Shown here: piece by piece, positions 1 to 4,910 of the stretch
How positions within the stretch are numbered: position 1 is the stretch's first letter
Layout: every line of letters begins with the position of its first letter
Assembly: GCA_001795335.1 (NCBI GenBank)
Contig: MGOK01000113.1
Span: 40,453 to 46,553, forward strand
Direction of reading: 5' to 3'
Source of the DNA: Chloroflexi bacterium RBG_19FT_COMBO_55_16
GTDB taxonomy: Bacteria > Chloroflexota > Anaerolineae > Anaerolineales > UBA4823
DNA length: 6,101 bases
Made by a program: the position numbers and the translations under genes
Notes under the pieces: model-generated
Database searches by the model: none
The model's input: the letters and a program-made list of their open reading frames with translations, nothing else
What the model was told of the DNA's origin: nothing

Positions 1-114
1 TAAGCAATAGATCTTGGGCTTTTCGCCTGTCTCGACGGCGCGGTACAGGCCGGTCTCTTCCCAAAACCGCTGCCAGCGGGGTTCAATCTCGTTTGGATGA
101 TATTCTGGAAACAT
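1..114 (-). CDS. leuS: Leucyl-tRNA synthetase, N-terminal 38 residues (runs off the left edge)
   Basis: LeuS is the cytoplasmic class I synthetase that charges tRNA-Leu with leucine using ATP. Only the first 38 codons are present; the HIGH and KMSKS motifs would lie beyond position 1. The visible part, starting MFPEYHPNEIEPRWQRFWEE, matches the typical LeuS opening (a Y-x-P-x-E-I-E-x-K/R-W-Q-x-x-W pattern followed by a G-L-Y and a K-P-K-x-Y-C/V segment just before the first catalytic motif). The ATG at 114-112 is chosen because this conserved opening starts directly after it. Its ribosome binding site is modest (AAGGG at 123-119, four bases from the start). The upstream T-box has a leucine specifier, which independently supports the identity. 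Family and start come from pattern recognition on a short fragment. Confidence 0.88.
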   Translation of the reverse strand, partial: MFPEYHPNEIEPRWQRFWEETGLYRAVETGEKPKIYCL

Positions 115-250
115 ATTTCCCTTCTCTTTCTTGAGAGTAGAGTTCCTTTTGATTGAGCTGAAAGGGATCATCTTCAAGCAAGAGAGGGAGGCGGGGCGCG
201 AGAAGGCAGCGAATATCCCGCTTCATAATATTCAGATTCTTGTTATTCAT
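83..250 (-). CDS. Possible 55-residue leucine-rich leader ORF overlapping the leuS start
   Basis: This ORF starts at the ATG at 250-248, with a near-perfect ribosome binding site (GGAGG at 261-257, six bases upstream), better than that of leuS itself. It begins just after the T-box terminator, so it would be translated only when the riboswitch reads through. It ends at a TGA at 85-83, overlapping the first 32 bases of leuS in another frame. The product is 55 residues with 9 leucines, six of them packed into CLLAPRLPLLL (residues 15-25), then a charged, lysine/arginine-rich tail. I recognise no family, membrane helix or signal peptide. It could be a leader peptide that couples leuS translation to ribosome passage or leucine supply, or it could be a chance ORF. 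The strong ribosome binding site and position are seen; the regulatory role is inferred. Confidence 0.4.
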   Translation of the reverse strand: MNNKNLNIMKRDIRCLLAPRLPLLLEDDPFQLNQKELYSQEREGKYVSRISSKRD

Positions 251-265
251 CTCACACCTCCGTAT

Positions 266-300
266 AACAAAAACCCCTTCTCCACTCAGGGACGAAGGGA
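266..300 (-). terminator. T-box intrinsic terminator before leuS
   Basis: On the minus strand CCCTTC (299-294) pairs with GAAGGG (280-275), with a small inner helix TCC (292-290)/GGA (283-281). The stem is followed by a G and then TTTTTGTT (273-266). The 5' arm and loop overlap CCCTG (291-287), which is needed for the antiterminator helix, so the two structures exclude each other as expected for a T-box. With charged tRNA-Leu this hairpin should stop transcription about 150 bases before the leuS start codon. Confidence 0.88.
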
Positions 301-327
301 TTCTCCGCGGTACCACCCTGCTTCCCA

Positions 328-384
328 AAGTAGGTCAAAATGGCATTTAGACCCTACTTCGGTCAAGATGGCATCTTGACCTAC
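328..384 (-). repeat. Double palindrome inserted within the T-box leader
   Basis: Two 21-bp near-palindromes lie 28 bp apart: 333-353 (ggtcaaaatggcatttagacc) split as ggtcaaaatg + gcatttagacc, and 361-381 (ggtcaagatg + gcatcttgacc), identical at 18 of 21 positions. As RNA on the minus strand each folds alone: 381-361 gives nine base pairs around a GCC loop, and 359-328 gives about 13 pairs with one bulge and one mismatch. Alternatively the outer arms, GTAGGTCAAGATG (384-372) and CATTTTGACCTAC (342-330), pair over 13 bases with one G-U wobble. The element sits where the variable Stem III of a T-box would be. It may simply be Stem III, or a dispersed palindromic repeat that landed in this tolerant spot. 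Confidence 0.75.
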
Positions 385-672
385 ATTGGGCTGCTCTGGT
401 TTGCGCTAACGGGCAAATCCCGCCACCGGCTATCCTTATCCACGAAAAGCCCGGATAGTACGTTATGATTTCCGTGGGTAAACTTTTACCGGTGGAGTCT
501 GCCCCGAAAGACCGAGGCGGCAGGCGAGTTCGGTCCAAGCGCATCATTACGCTGTGCTCCAGGGGCACTCTGCCGTGCTTCCACTTTGCGTTAATCTGCG
601 AACGCTGTTTCCCCGGCTCGCTGCTGGATGGCCTACTACTCCTGCCTTGACTCTATCGAGAGTAAAGATTCG

Positions 673-700
673 AAAATGGAGAGTAGTCACTATTCTCCAT
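673..700 (-). terminator. Hairpin with short T run after the alanine tRNA genes
   Basis: On the minus strand ATGGAGA (700-694) pairs with TCTCCAT (682-676), and an inner TAG/CTA helix closes a three-base TGA loop after one A-C mismatch. The 3' arm runs straight into TTTT (676-673). It lies 28 bases past the 3' end of tRNA-Ala(GGC), so it probably ends or defines the 3' side of the tRNA transcript. The T run is short, so some read-through toward leuS is plausible. I see no convincing -35/-10 pair for leuS between this hairpin and the T-box. Confidence 0.5.
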
Positions 701-727
701 TCTCTGCTCTCGACTCTCTATCTTGTG

Positions 728-800
728 TGGACCCAGAGGGATTCGAACCCTCGACCTTCTCAATGCCATTGAGACGCGCTCCCAACTGCGCTATGGGCCC
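728..800 (-). tRNA. tRNA-Ala (anticodon GGC)
   Basis: This is a 73-base cloverleaf read on the minus strand. The acceptor arms are GGGCCCA (800-794) and TGGGTCC (735-729) with discriminator A73 at 728. The D stem is GCGC/GCGC around AGTTGGGA. The anticodon stem TCTCA/TGAGA holds the loop ATGGCAT, giving anticodon GGC (Ala, reading GCC and GCU). The T stem GAGGG/CCCTC holds the loop TTCGAAT. The acceptor has the G3-U70 pair that identifies alanine tRNAs. CCA is not encoded, so the end must be added by a nucleotidyltransferase. It is the second gene of a tandem pair, ten bases after tRNA-Ala(CGC). Confidence 0.97.
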
Positions 801-810
801 TCATTTCCTG

Positions 811-883
811 TGGACCTGGAGGGATTCGAACCCTCGACCTCTTCAGTGCGATTGAAGCGCGCTCCCAACTGCGCTACAGGCCC
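811..883 (-). tRNA. tRNA-Ala (anticodon CGC)
   Basis: This is a 73-base cloverleaf read on the minus strand. The acceptor arms are GGGCCTG (883-877) and CAGGTCC (818-812) with discriminator A73 at 811. The D arm, variable loop (AGGTC) and T arm are identical to those of the neighbouring tRNA-Ala(GGC). The anticodon stem CTTCA/TGAAG holds the loop ATCGCAC, giving anticodon CGC (Ala, codon GCG). The G3-U70 alanine identity pair is present. CCA is not encoded. It is first in a two-gene transcript and lies 18 bases after the -10 box of a strong promoter. Confidence 0.97.
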
Positions 884-901
884 CAGTTTTAAGGTAGCGG
901 A

Positions 902-930
902 ATTGTACCTGAGCGCATAATGGCTGTCAA
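902..930 (-). promoter_or_regulatory. Sigma-70-type promoter for the alanine tRNA genes
   Basis: On the minus strand a perfect -35 box TTGACA (930-925) is followed by a 17-base spacer (924-908) and a -10 box TACAAT (907-902), one base off the consensus. Transcription would start near 895, about a dozen bases before the 5' end of tRNA-Ala(CGC), as expected for a tRNA operon. A small inverted repeat, AAGGA/TCCTT (942-929), runs into the -35 box. It has no T run, so it does not look like a terminator for the transporter operon. Confidence 0.88.
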
Positions 931-969
931 GGAGAGTTCCTTATTGGCCTAATTATTATGATTATCCTC

Positions 970-1929
970 CTATCCGAAGCGGATCCTGGGGTTCAGCAGA
1001 GCATACAACAAATCCGCCGCCAGGTTCGCCAGGGCAAAGCCGAGCACGGTCACCATGGTCACCGCCTGGATTAAGGGCAGGTCGCGCCGGTCGATGGCAA
1101 ACACCAGCAGCCGGCCCAGCCCAGGGTAATTGAAGACATTCTCGATCACCACTAGGCCGCTAATCAGCCAGCCAAAGCTGATGGCGATCACAGTGATGGT
1201 TGGCAAGAGTGCGTTGCGCATGATGTGTTTGAGGATCACCGTGCGACGTGGCAGGCCTTTCAACACCGCAGTGCGCACATAGGGACGTTTCAGTTCCTCG
1301 ATCACTCCGGCGCGGGTCAACCGGACAATATATGCCAGTAAGACCAGCATGGCAGTAAGAGATGGTAGGATCAGCATCGGTAGCGCTTCCAGGAATGATG
1401 CGTCTGGAGGCAGAGCGGAACTGGCAGGCAAGGCGGGTAAACCGCGCTGGCGCAAGCCAAACGAAAAAAACTGGATTAAAAGGATGCCAGTGACGAATTC
1501 CGGCAAACCGACGACCGCCAGGGAAAAAACGCTGATCGTTCCATCGACCGGCTTGTTCTCGTTCAAACCAGCGATCGACCCCAAGGTCACCGCCAACGGC
1601 ACCGATATCACCAGGGTAACCAATGCCAGCATCAGACTATTGCCCAGCCGATCCATGACAAGCGGAAAAATCAGGGATCTGGTGCTAAAGGCTAACCCCC
1701 AATCGCCGGTTAATAATTTCCCTATCCAGCTAAGGTATTGGAACGGCAATGGCCGGTTCAGCCCTAACTCCTGGCGGCAGGCCTCCAGGGCGTTTTCCCC
1801 CACCTCGCGCCCCAGGATAACGCGGCAGATATCGCCCGGTAACCATTGCGTGATCGTGAAGACCACCAATGAGGTAAGCAAGAGGGTGAGCAGTAAGAAT
1901 CCTAACCGGCGCATGAGATAGCGAGACAT
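970..1929 (-). CDS. Peptide-type ABC transporter permease, DppB/OppB family
   Basis: This 319-residue inner-membrane protein would form half of the channel of a peptide-type importer. It has the DppB/OppB layout: a short basic N-terminus (MSRYLMRRLG), a first helix at about 9-31, the PGD segment at 31-33, a periplasmic stretch ending in TGDWGLAFS (74-82), then five more helices near 97-120, 131-155, 183-203, 242-263 and 286-312. The cytoplasmic coupling loop around 217-243 (YVRTA...KGL...RNALLP) is the EAA motif that docks on the ATPase. The C-terminus LNPRIRFG is typical. Length fits the family (about 305-340). It starts at an ATG three bases after the ATPase stop codon and is the last gene of the operon, which is unusual because B-type permeases normally come right after the binding protein. 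The substrate cannot be told from the sequence. Confidence 0.93.
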   Translation of the reverse strand: MSRYLMRRLGFLLLTLLLTSLVVFTITQWLPGDICRVILGREVGENALEACRQELGLNRPLPFQYLSWIGKLLTGDWGLAFSTRSLIFPLVMDRLGNSLMLALVTLVISVPLAVTLGSIAGLNENKPVDGTISVFSLAVVGLPEFVTGILLIQFFSFGLRQRGLPALPASSALPPDASFLEALPMLILPSLTAMLVLLAYIVRLTRAGVIEELKRPYVRTAVLKGLPRRTVILKHIMRNALLPTITVIAISFGWLISGLVVIENVFNYPGLGRLLVFAIDRRDLPLIQAVTMVTVLGFALANLAADLLYALLNPRIRFG

Positions 1930-1932
1930 CGA

Positions 1933-4017
1933 TCATCCTGTAAGGGGTTGCCCGAAGACCGGCAGGCGCTCTTGTACGGCGCGCAGATCGTCTTCAGGGA
2001 TATGGCAATAATAGCGTTTGCTTGTAGCCTTGACTTCCCGCCAGGGTGGCGTTTCCTTCTGGCAGATCTCCCCCAGAAAGCGCGGACAGCGGGTGTGGAA
2101 AGGACAACCGGTGGGCGTCTCCGTCGGGCTGGGGATATCGCCTGCCAGGCGAATAGGCCTCTGTTCGGCTGTCGGATCGATCAGCGGGATAGCTGATAGC
2201 AATGCCTCGGTGTACGGATGGTAGGGCGTTTGGAACAAGTCGGTGGCCTGGGCTACTTCCATCAGAGAGCCCAGGTAGATCACGGCGATCTCATCGGCCA
2301 GGTACCCGACGGCCGCCAGGTCGTGCGATATTAACAGGAGACTGCTGCCAGATTCCGCCTGCAATTCGAGCAGCAGGTTCAGGATTGCAGCCTGCACCGA
2401 CACATCCAATGCAGAAACCGGCTCATCGCAGATCAACAGCGCGGGATTGGAAGCGAAAGCACGGGCGATGGCGATGCGTTGCAGCTCGCCGCCGCTCAAT
2501 TGTCCCGGCAGCCGCGCCGCATAACTCGCCGGCAGGCGAACAGCCTGGAGTAAATCCGCAACTTCCCGATCGGCCTCCGCACGCGATTTCCCCAGCAAGA
2601 TGATCAATGGCCTGCGCAAAGTCTCGCCAACGGTGAGAAAAGGATTGAGCGCTTCTTCGGGATTCTGGAACATCATCTGCAGGTGGCGCAGAGTGGCCAG
2701 ATCGCGTTGTGAGAGGCTGGCAGGCAAGGGAATCTCCAGTAGTTCCATGGAACCAGCGGAGCTGATGGTCAAGCCCATGATGGCACGCGCCAGGGAAGTC
2801 TTGCCACTGCCGCTCTCCCCCACCAGGCCCACTGTCCGGCCCTGGGGAATGGCCAGGCTGACACCTCTCACTGCACTGACCTTGCGTGCTGGCCGGTGAC
2901 GGAGCATTTCCTTGAGTGACGGGCGTTGGGGATAATCCACATGCAATGCGTCCAGGTTCAAAACTAAGCGTCGCCGCTCATCTTCACCCGGCGCGCTCAC
3001 CTTGCTTACCGTAGGCACCCGCCAGTCACCCACTTCGCCTTTTTGGATCTCTTCCCAGCGGTGGCAGCGCGAGACCCGCTTCAGGCCGGAGACATATAAT
3101 GGAGGCTGGGTTTCGCAAATCTGGACCGCCAGCCCGCAGCGCGGCCGGAAGACGCACCCGCCAGGAAGTTTCCCCAGGGGGGGTATCTGGCCAGGGATCG
3201 CCCATAAGTGAATTTTCTCTTTCGTCTCGCCCAGCAGAGGCACGCTGGCAAGCAAACCCTGGGTATACGGGTGTAAAGGTTGGCTGAACAGTTCCCTGGT
3301 GGAGGCCTGCTCGACGAACTCCCCAGCATAAAGCACCCCCACCCGGTCGCATACTTGCGCCACCACTCCCAGGTTGTGGGTGACATATAACACAGCGGTT
3401 TGCCGCCCCCGGATTAATTCGCGCACCAGGTCAAGGATGACGGCTTGAGTGGTCACGTCCAGATTGCTGGTCGGCTCGTCCAAGATCAGAAGTTGCGGTT
3501 CGGTGCACAAGGCCGTGGCGATCAGCACCCGTTGCTGCATCCCTGCACTGACCTGGTGCGGGTAACTGTTTGCTACCCGGTCAGGGTCTGGCATGTGCAC
3601 GCGTTCAAACCAATCCAGAGCCTGGCGATTGGCTTCTACTGCGTCCATTGCAAATTGATGGCGAAGTACTTCGGCGAGTTGCTCCCCGATAAGCATGGAG
3701 GGGTTCAGAGAGGATTGGGGGTTTTGTGGCACCAGGGCGATCTGCTTCCCCCAGACTGGCTCCATCTCCACCGGGCTAAGGGCCAGCAAATCGCGCCCGG
3801 CCAGAGTGATCCTGCCCGCCTTTACCGCGCCATTTTCACCCAGATAGCGCATCGCTGCCAGGGCTAGAGTGGTCTTTCCTGAGCCGCTCTCGCCGACGAC
3901 CCCAAAGGTCTCCCCTGCGTGAACGTGAAAGGAGACATCGCGCACCGCCTCCAGCCACTCACCGCCCCGGCGATAGGCGACAGTCAAGTTTTCGATTTGC
4001 AGGACAGGAGTGATCAC
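1933..4017 (-). CDS. Fused double ATPase of a peptide-type ABC transporter (OppD-OppF)
   Basis: This 694-residue cytoplasmic protein would power the importer. It joins two nucleotide-binding units that are separate OppD/DppD and OppF/DppF proteins in classical systems. Unit 1 has Walker A GESGSGKT (42-49), Q-loop Q98, signature VSAGM (156-160), Walker B LLILDE (176-181) and switch His214. Unit 2 has Walker A (400-407), Q-loop Q451, signature LSGGE (507-511), Walker B ending D531-E532 and His565. Each unit keeps its oligopeptide-transporter C-terminal region with four cysteines: 288, 294, 301, 318 and 638, 644, 652, 671. Related DppD-type proteins bind an Fe-S cluster with such cysteines; that is inferred here. 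The GTG start at 4017 lies three bases after the upstream permease stop and puts the first strand (LQIENLTVAY) at the expected place. The longer alternative of two genes is excluded because the frame is open throughout. Confidence 0.95.
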   Translation of the reverse strand: MITPVLQIENLTVAYRRGGEWLEAVRDVSFHVHAGETFGVVGESGSGKTTLALAAMRYLGENGAVKAGRITLAGRDLLALSPVEMEPVWGKQIALVPQNPQSSLNPSMLIGEQLAEVLRHQFAMDAVEANRQALDWFERVHMPDPDRVANSYPHQVSAGMQQRVLIATALCTEPQLLILDEPTSNLDVTTQAVILDLVRELIRGRQTAVLYVTHNLGVVAQVCDRVGVLYAGEFVEQASTRELFSQPLHPYTQGLLASVPLLGETKEKIHLWAIPGQIPPLGKLPGGCVFRPRCGLAVQICETQPPLYVSGLKRVSRCHRWEEIQKGEVGDWRVPTVSKVSAPGEDERRRLVLNLDALHVDYPQRPSLKEMLRHRPARKVSAVRGVSLAIPQGRTVGLVGESGSGKTSLARAIMGLTISSAGSMELLEIPLPASLSQRDLATLRHLQMMFQNPEEALNPFLTVGETLRRPLIILLGKSRAEADREVADLLQAVRLPASYAARLPGQLSGGELQRIAIARAFASNPALLICDEPVSALDVSVQAAILNLLLELQAESGSSLLLISHDLAAVGYLADEIAVIYLGSLMEVAQATDLFQTPYHPYTEALLSAIPLIDPTAEQRPIRLAGDIPSPTETPTGCPFHTRCPRFLGEICQKETPPWREVKATSKRYYCHIPEDDLRAVQERLPVFGQPLTG

Positions 4018-4020
4018 AAT

Positions 4021-4905
4021 TCAATCCGCTGCCTGCCAGGCGCGTTTCAGCCCATCAGCGGTTAAATTGACGCCGATGATGACGATGGAAATTGCTCCAG
4101 CAGGGAAATACAATGCCCAGGGCAACTGGTCGACGTAATTACGCGCCTCCTTGACCATCAAGCCCCAGTTGGGATTGGGAGGCTGCACACCGACGCCCAG
4201 GAAACCCAGGGAAGCCACTAAGAAGATTGCATAAGAAAAGCGCAGCGCCGCCTCGACCGCCAGGGCTGGCAGCACGAAAGGAAATATCTCGCGGAATAGG
4301 AGGCGTGCCTGCGACTCTCCTTGCAGGCGCGCCGCTTCGACAAAACCTTTCGACTTCACAGAAAGAACAACGCTGCGTACAACACGGGTTACAATGGGCG
4401 TATAGACGATGACGATCACGAGCACCACGCTAAACGTGGAATGGCCAATCGTCCCCAGAAGGACCAGCGCCAGCAGTAAGGCGGGCAGCGCCAGCAAGCT
4501 GTCGAAGAAGCGCATCAATCCTTCGTCGATCCAGCCGCCCCGGTACCCGCTGAGCAAGCCCAGGAAAGCCCCGCTGACCACTGCCAGGAACGCCCCCAAT
4601 CCTGACAAGACCAGGATCTGGCGCGCCCCAAGCACCACCCGGCTGAAGACATCTCGTCCGAGGTTGTCCGTGCCAAACCAATGCTGCGTGGATGGCGGCT
4701 GCCTGGCGTCGCTGGCCACGATCTCGTTCTCCCCATAAGGCGCAATCAGTGGTCCGGCCAGGGCGATCAGGAGAAAGATCAAGCTAATCGTGGTACCGAT
4801 CGCCGAGAGCGGTTTTGCATACAGCCGCTTGAAAAAACAGGCTAAGCGCCGCCCCCAGATGAGAGCGGCGCCTGGAGCGCGCGAGACCTTCAGCGTGACA
4901 GTCAC
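4021..4905 (-). CDS. Peptide-type ABC transporter permease, DppC/OppC family
   Basis: This 294-residue inner-membrane protein would form the second half of the channel. The DppC/OppC type is shown by a cytoplasmic N-terminus, a first helix at about 36-54, the periplasmic signature HWFGTDNLGRDVFSRVVLGAR (75-95, given as HWFGTDN + LGRDVFSR + VVLGAR), and five further helices near 97-119, 134-152, 158-176, 211-232 and 265-282. The EAA coupling loop is at 188-214 (FVEAARLQGES then the FP-x-x-LPA segment). The PPNPNWGLM segment (242-250) is also typical. Length is normal for the family. The GTG start at 4905 lies five bases past the stop of the binding-protein gene and has only a weak ribosome binding site, so translation is probably coupled. 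No ATG occurs nearby to offer a better start. It lies directly upstream of the ATPase gene. Confidence 0.93.
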   Translation of the reverse strand: MTVTLKVSRAPGAALIWGRRLACFFKRLYAKPLSAIGTTISLIFLLIALAGPLIAPYGENEIVASDARQPPSTQHWFGTDNLGRDVFSRVVLGARQILVLSGLGAFLAVVSGAFLGLLSGYRGGWIDEGLMRFFDSLLALPALLLALVLLGTIGHSTFSVVLVIVIVYTPIVTRVVRSVVLSVKSKGFVEAARLQGESQARLLFREIFPFVLPALAVEAALRFSYAIFLVASLGFLGVGVQPPNPNWGLMVKEARNYVDQLPWALYFPAGAISIVIIGVNLTADGLKRAWQAAD

Positions 4906-4910
4906 GAAAT

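Larger units (their letters stand above)
266..653 (-). promoter_or_regulatory. T-box riboswitch (leucine type) controlling leuS
   Basis: T-box leaders sense uncharged tRNA and switch between a terminator and an antiterminator. All main parts can be seen on the minus strand. The Stem I base helix pairs GGCAGG (646-641) with CCTGCC (524-519). The internal loop has AGTAGTA (640-634) on one side and GAA (531-529) followed by the specifier CTC (528-526, Leu) on the other. An H-type pseudoknot fits Stem IIA/B: CCACG (477-473) pairs with CGTGG (444-440), crossing CTATCC (458-453) with GGATAG (435-430). An outer helix CCACCGG (495-489)/CCGGTGG (429-423) encloses it. The T-box AGGGTGGTACCGCGG lies at 319-305. 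Its helix CAGGG (320-316)/CCCTG (291-287) forms the antiterminator, and the bulge UGGU (315-312) can pair with an ACCA end, matching discriminator A73 of tRNA-Leu. The 5' boundary is approximate. Pairings were worked out by eye. Confidence 0.93.

Noticed and set aside
525..527. TCG (serine) as the T-box specifier, one base downstream of CTC
   Set aside because: The downstream gene is leuS, the UGGU bulge fits A73 (tRNA-Leu) whereas bacterial tRNA-Ser normally has G73, and CTC leaves a longer closing helix GGCAGG/CCTGCC.
728..883. tRNA genes as an integration site for a genomic island
   Set aside because: No integrase, no repeat of the tRNA 3' end apart from the sister gene, and housekeeping genes on the adjacent side.
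554..920. Plus-strand ORFs of 65-75 codons giving peptides such as GFEPSTSS and RDSNPRP
   Set aside because: These are translations of the antisense strand of the two tRNA genes. The peptides are a well-known type of spurious annotation and have no ribosome binding sites.
929..942. Inverted repeat AAGGA/TCCTT as a terminator for the transporter operon
   Set aside because: The stem is only five pairs, there is no T run after it on the minus strand, and it overlaps the -35 box of the tRNA promoter.
1349..1921. 190-codon plus-strand ORF
   Set aside because: It lies entirely antisense to the well-supported B-type permease and its product has no recognisable domain or ordered hydrophobic pattern.
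2202..3867. Several plus-strand and minus-strand ORFs of 60-140 codons inside the ATPase gene
   Set aside because: All are shadows of the 694-codon frame, with arginine/proline-rich or low-information products.
4896..4906. Palindrome GTGACAGTCAC around the GTG start of the C-type permease
   Set aside because: It is short, lies mostly inside coding sequence (codons 1-4), and has no second copy or other sign of an operator.
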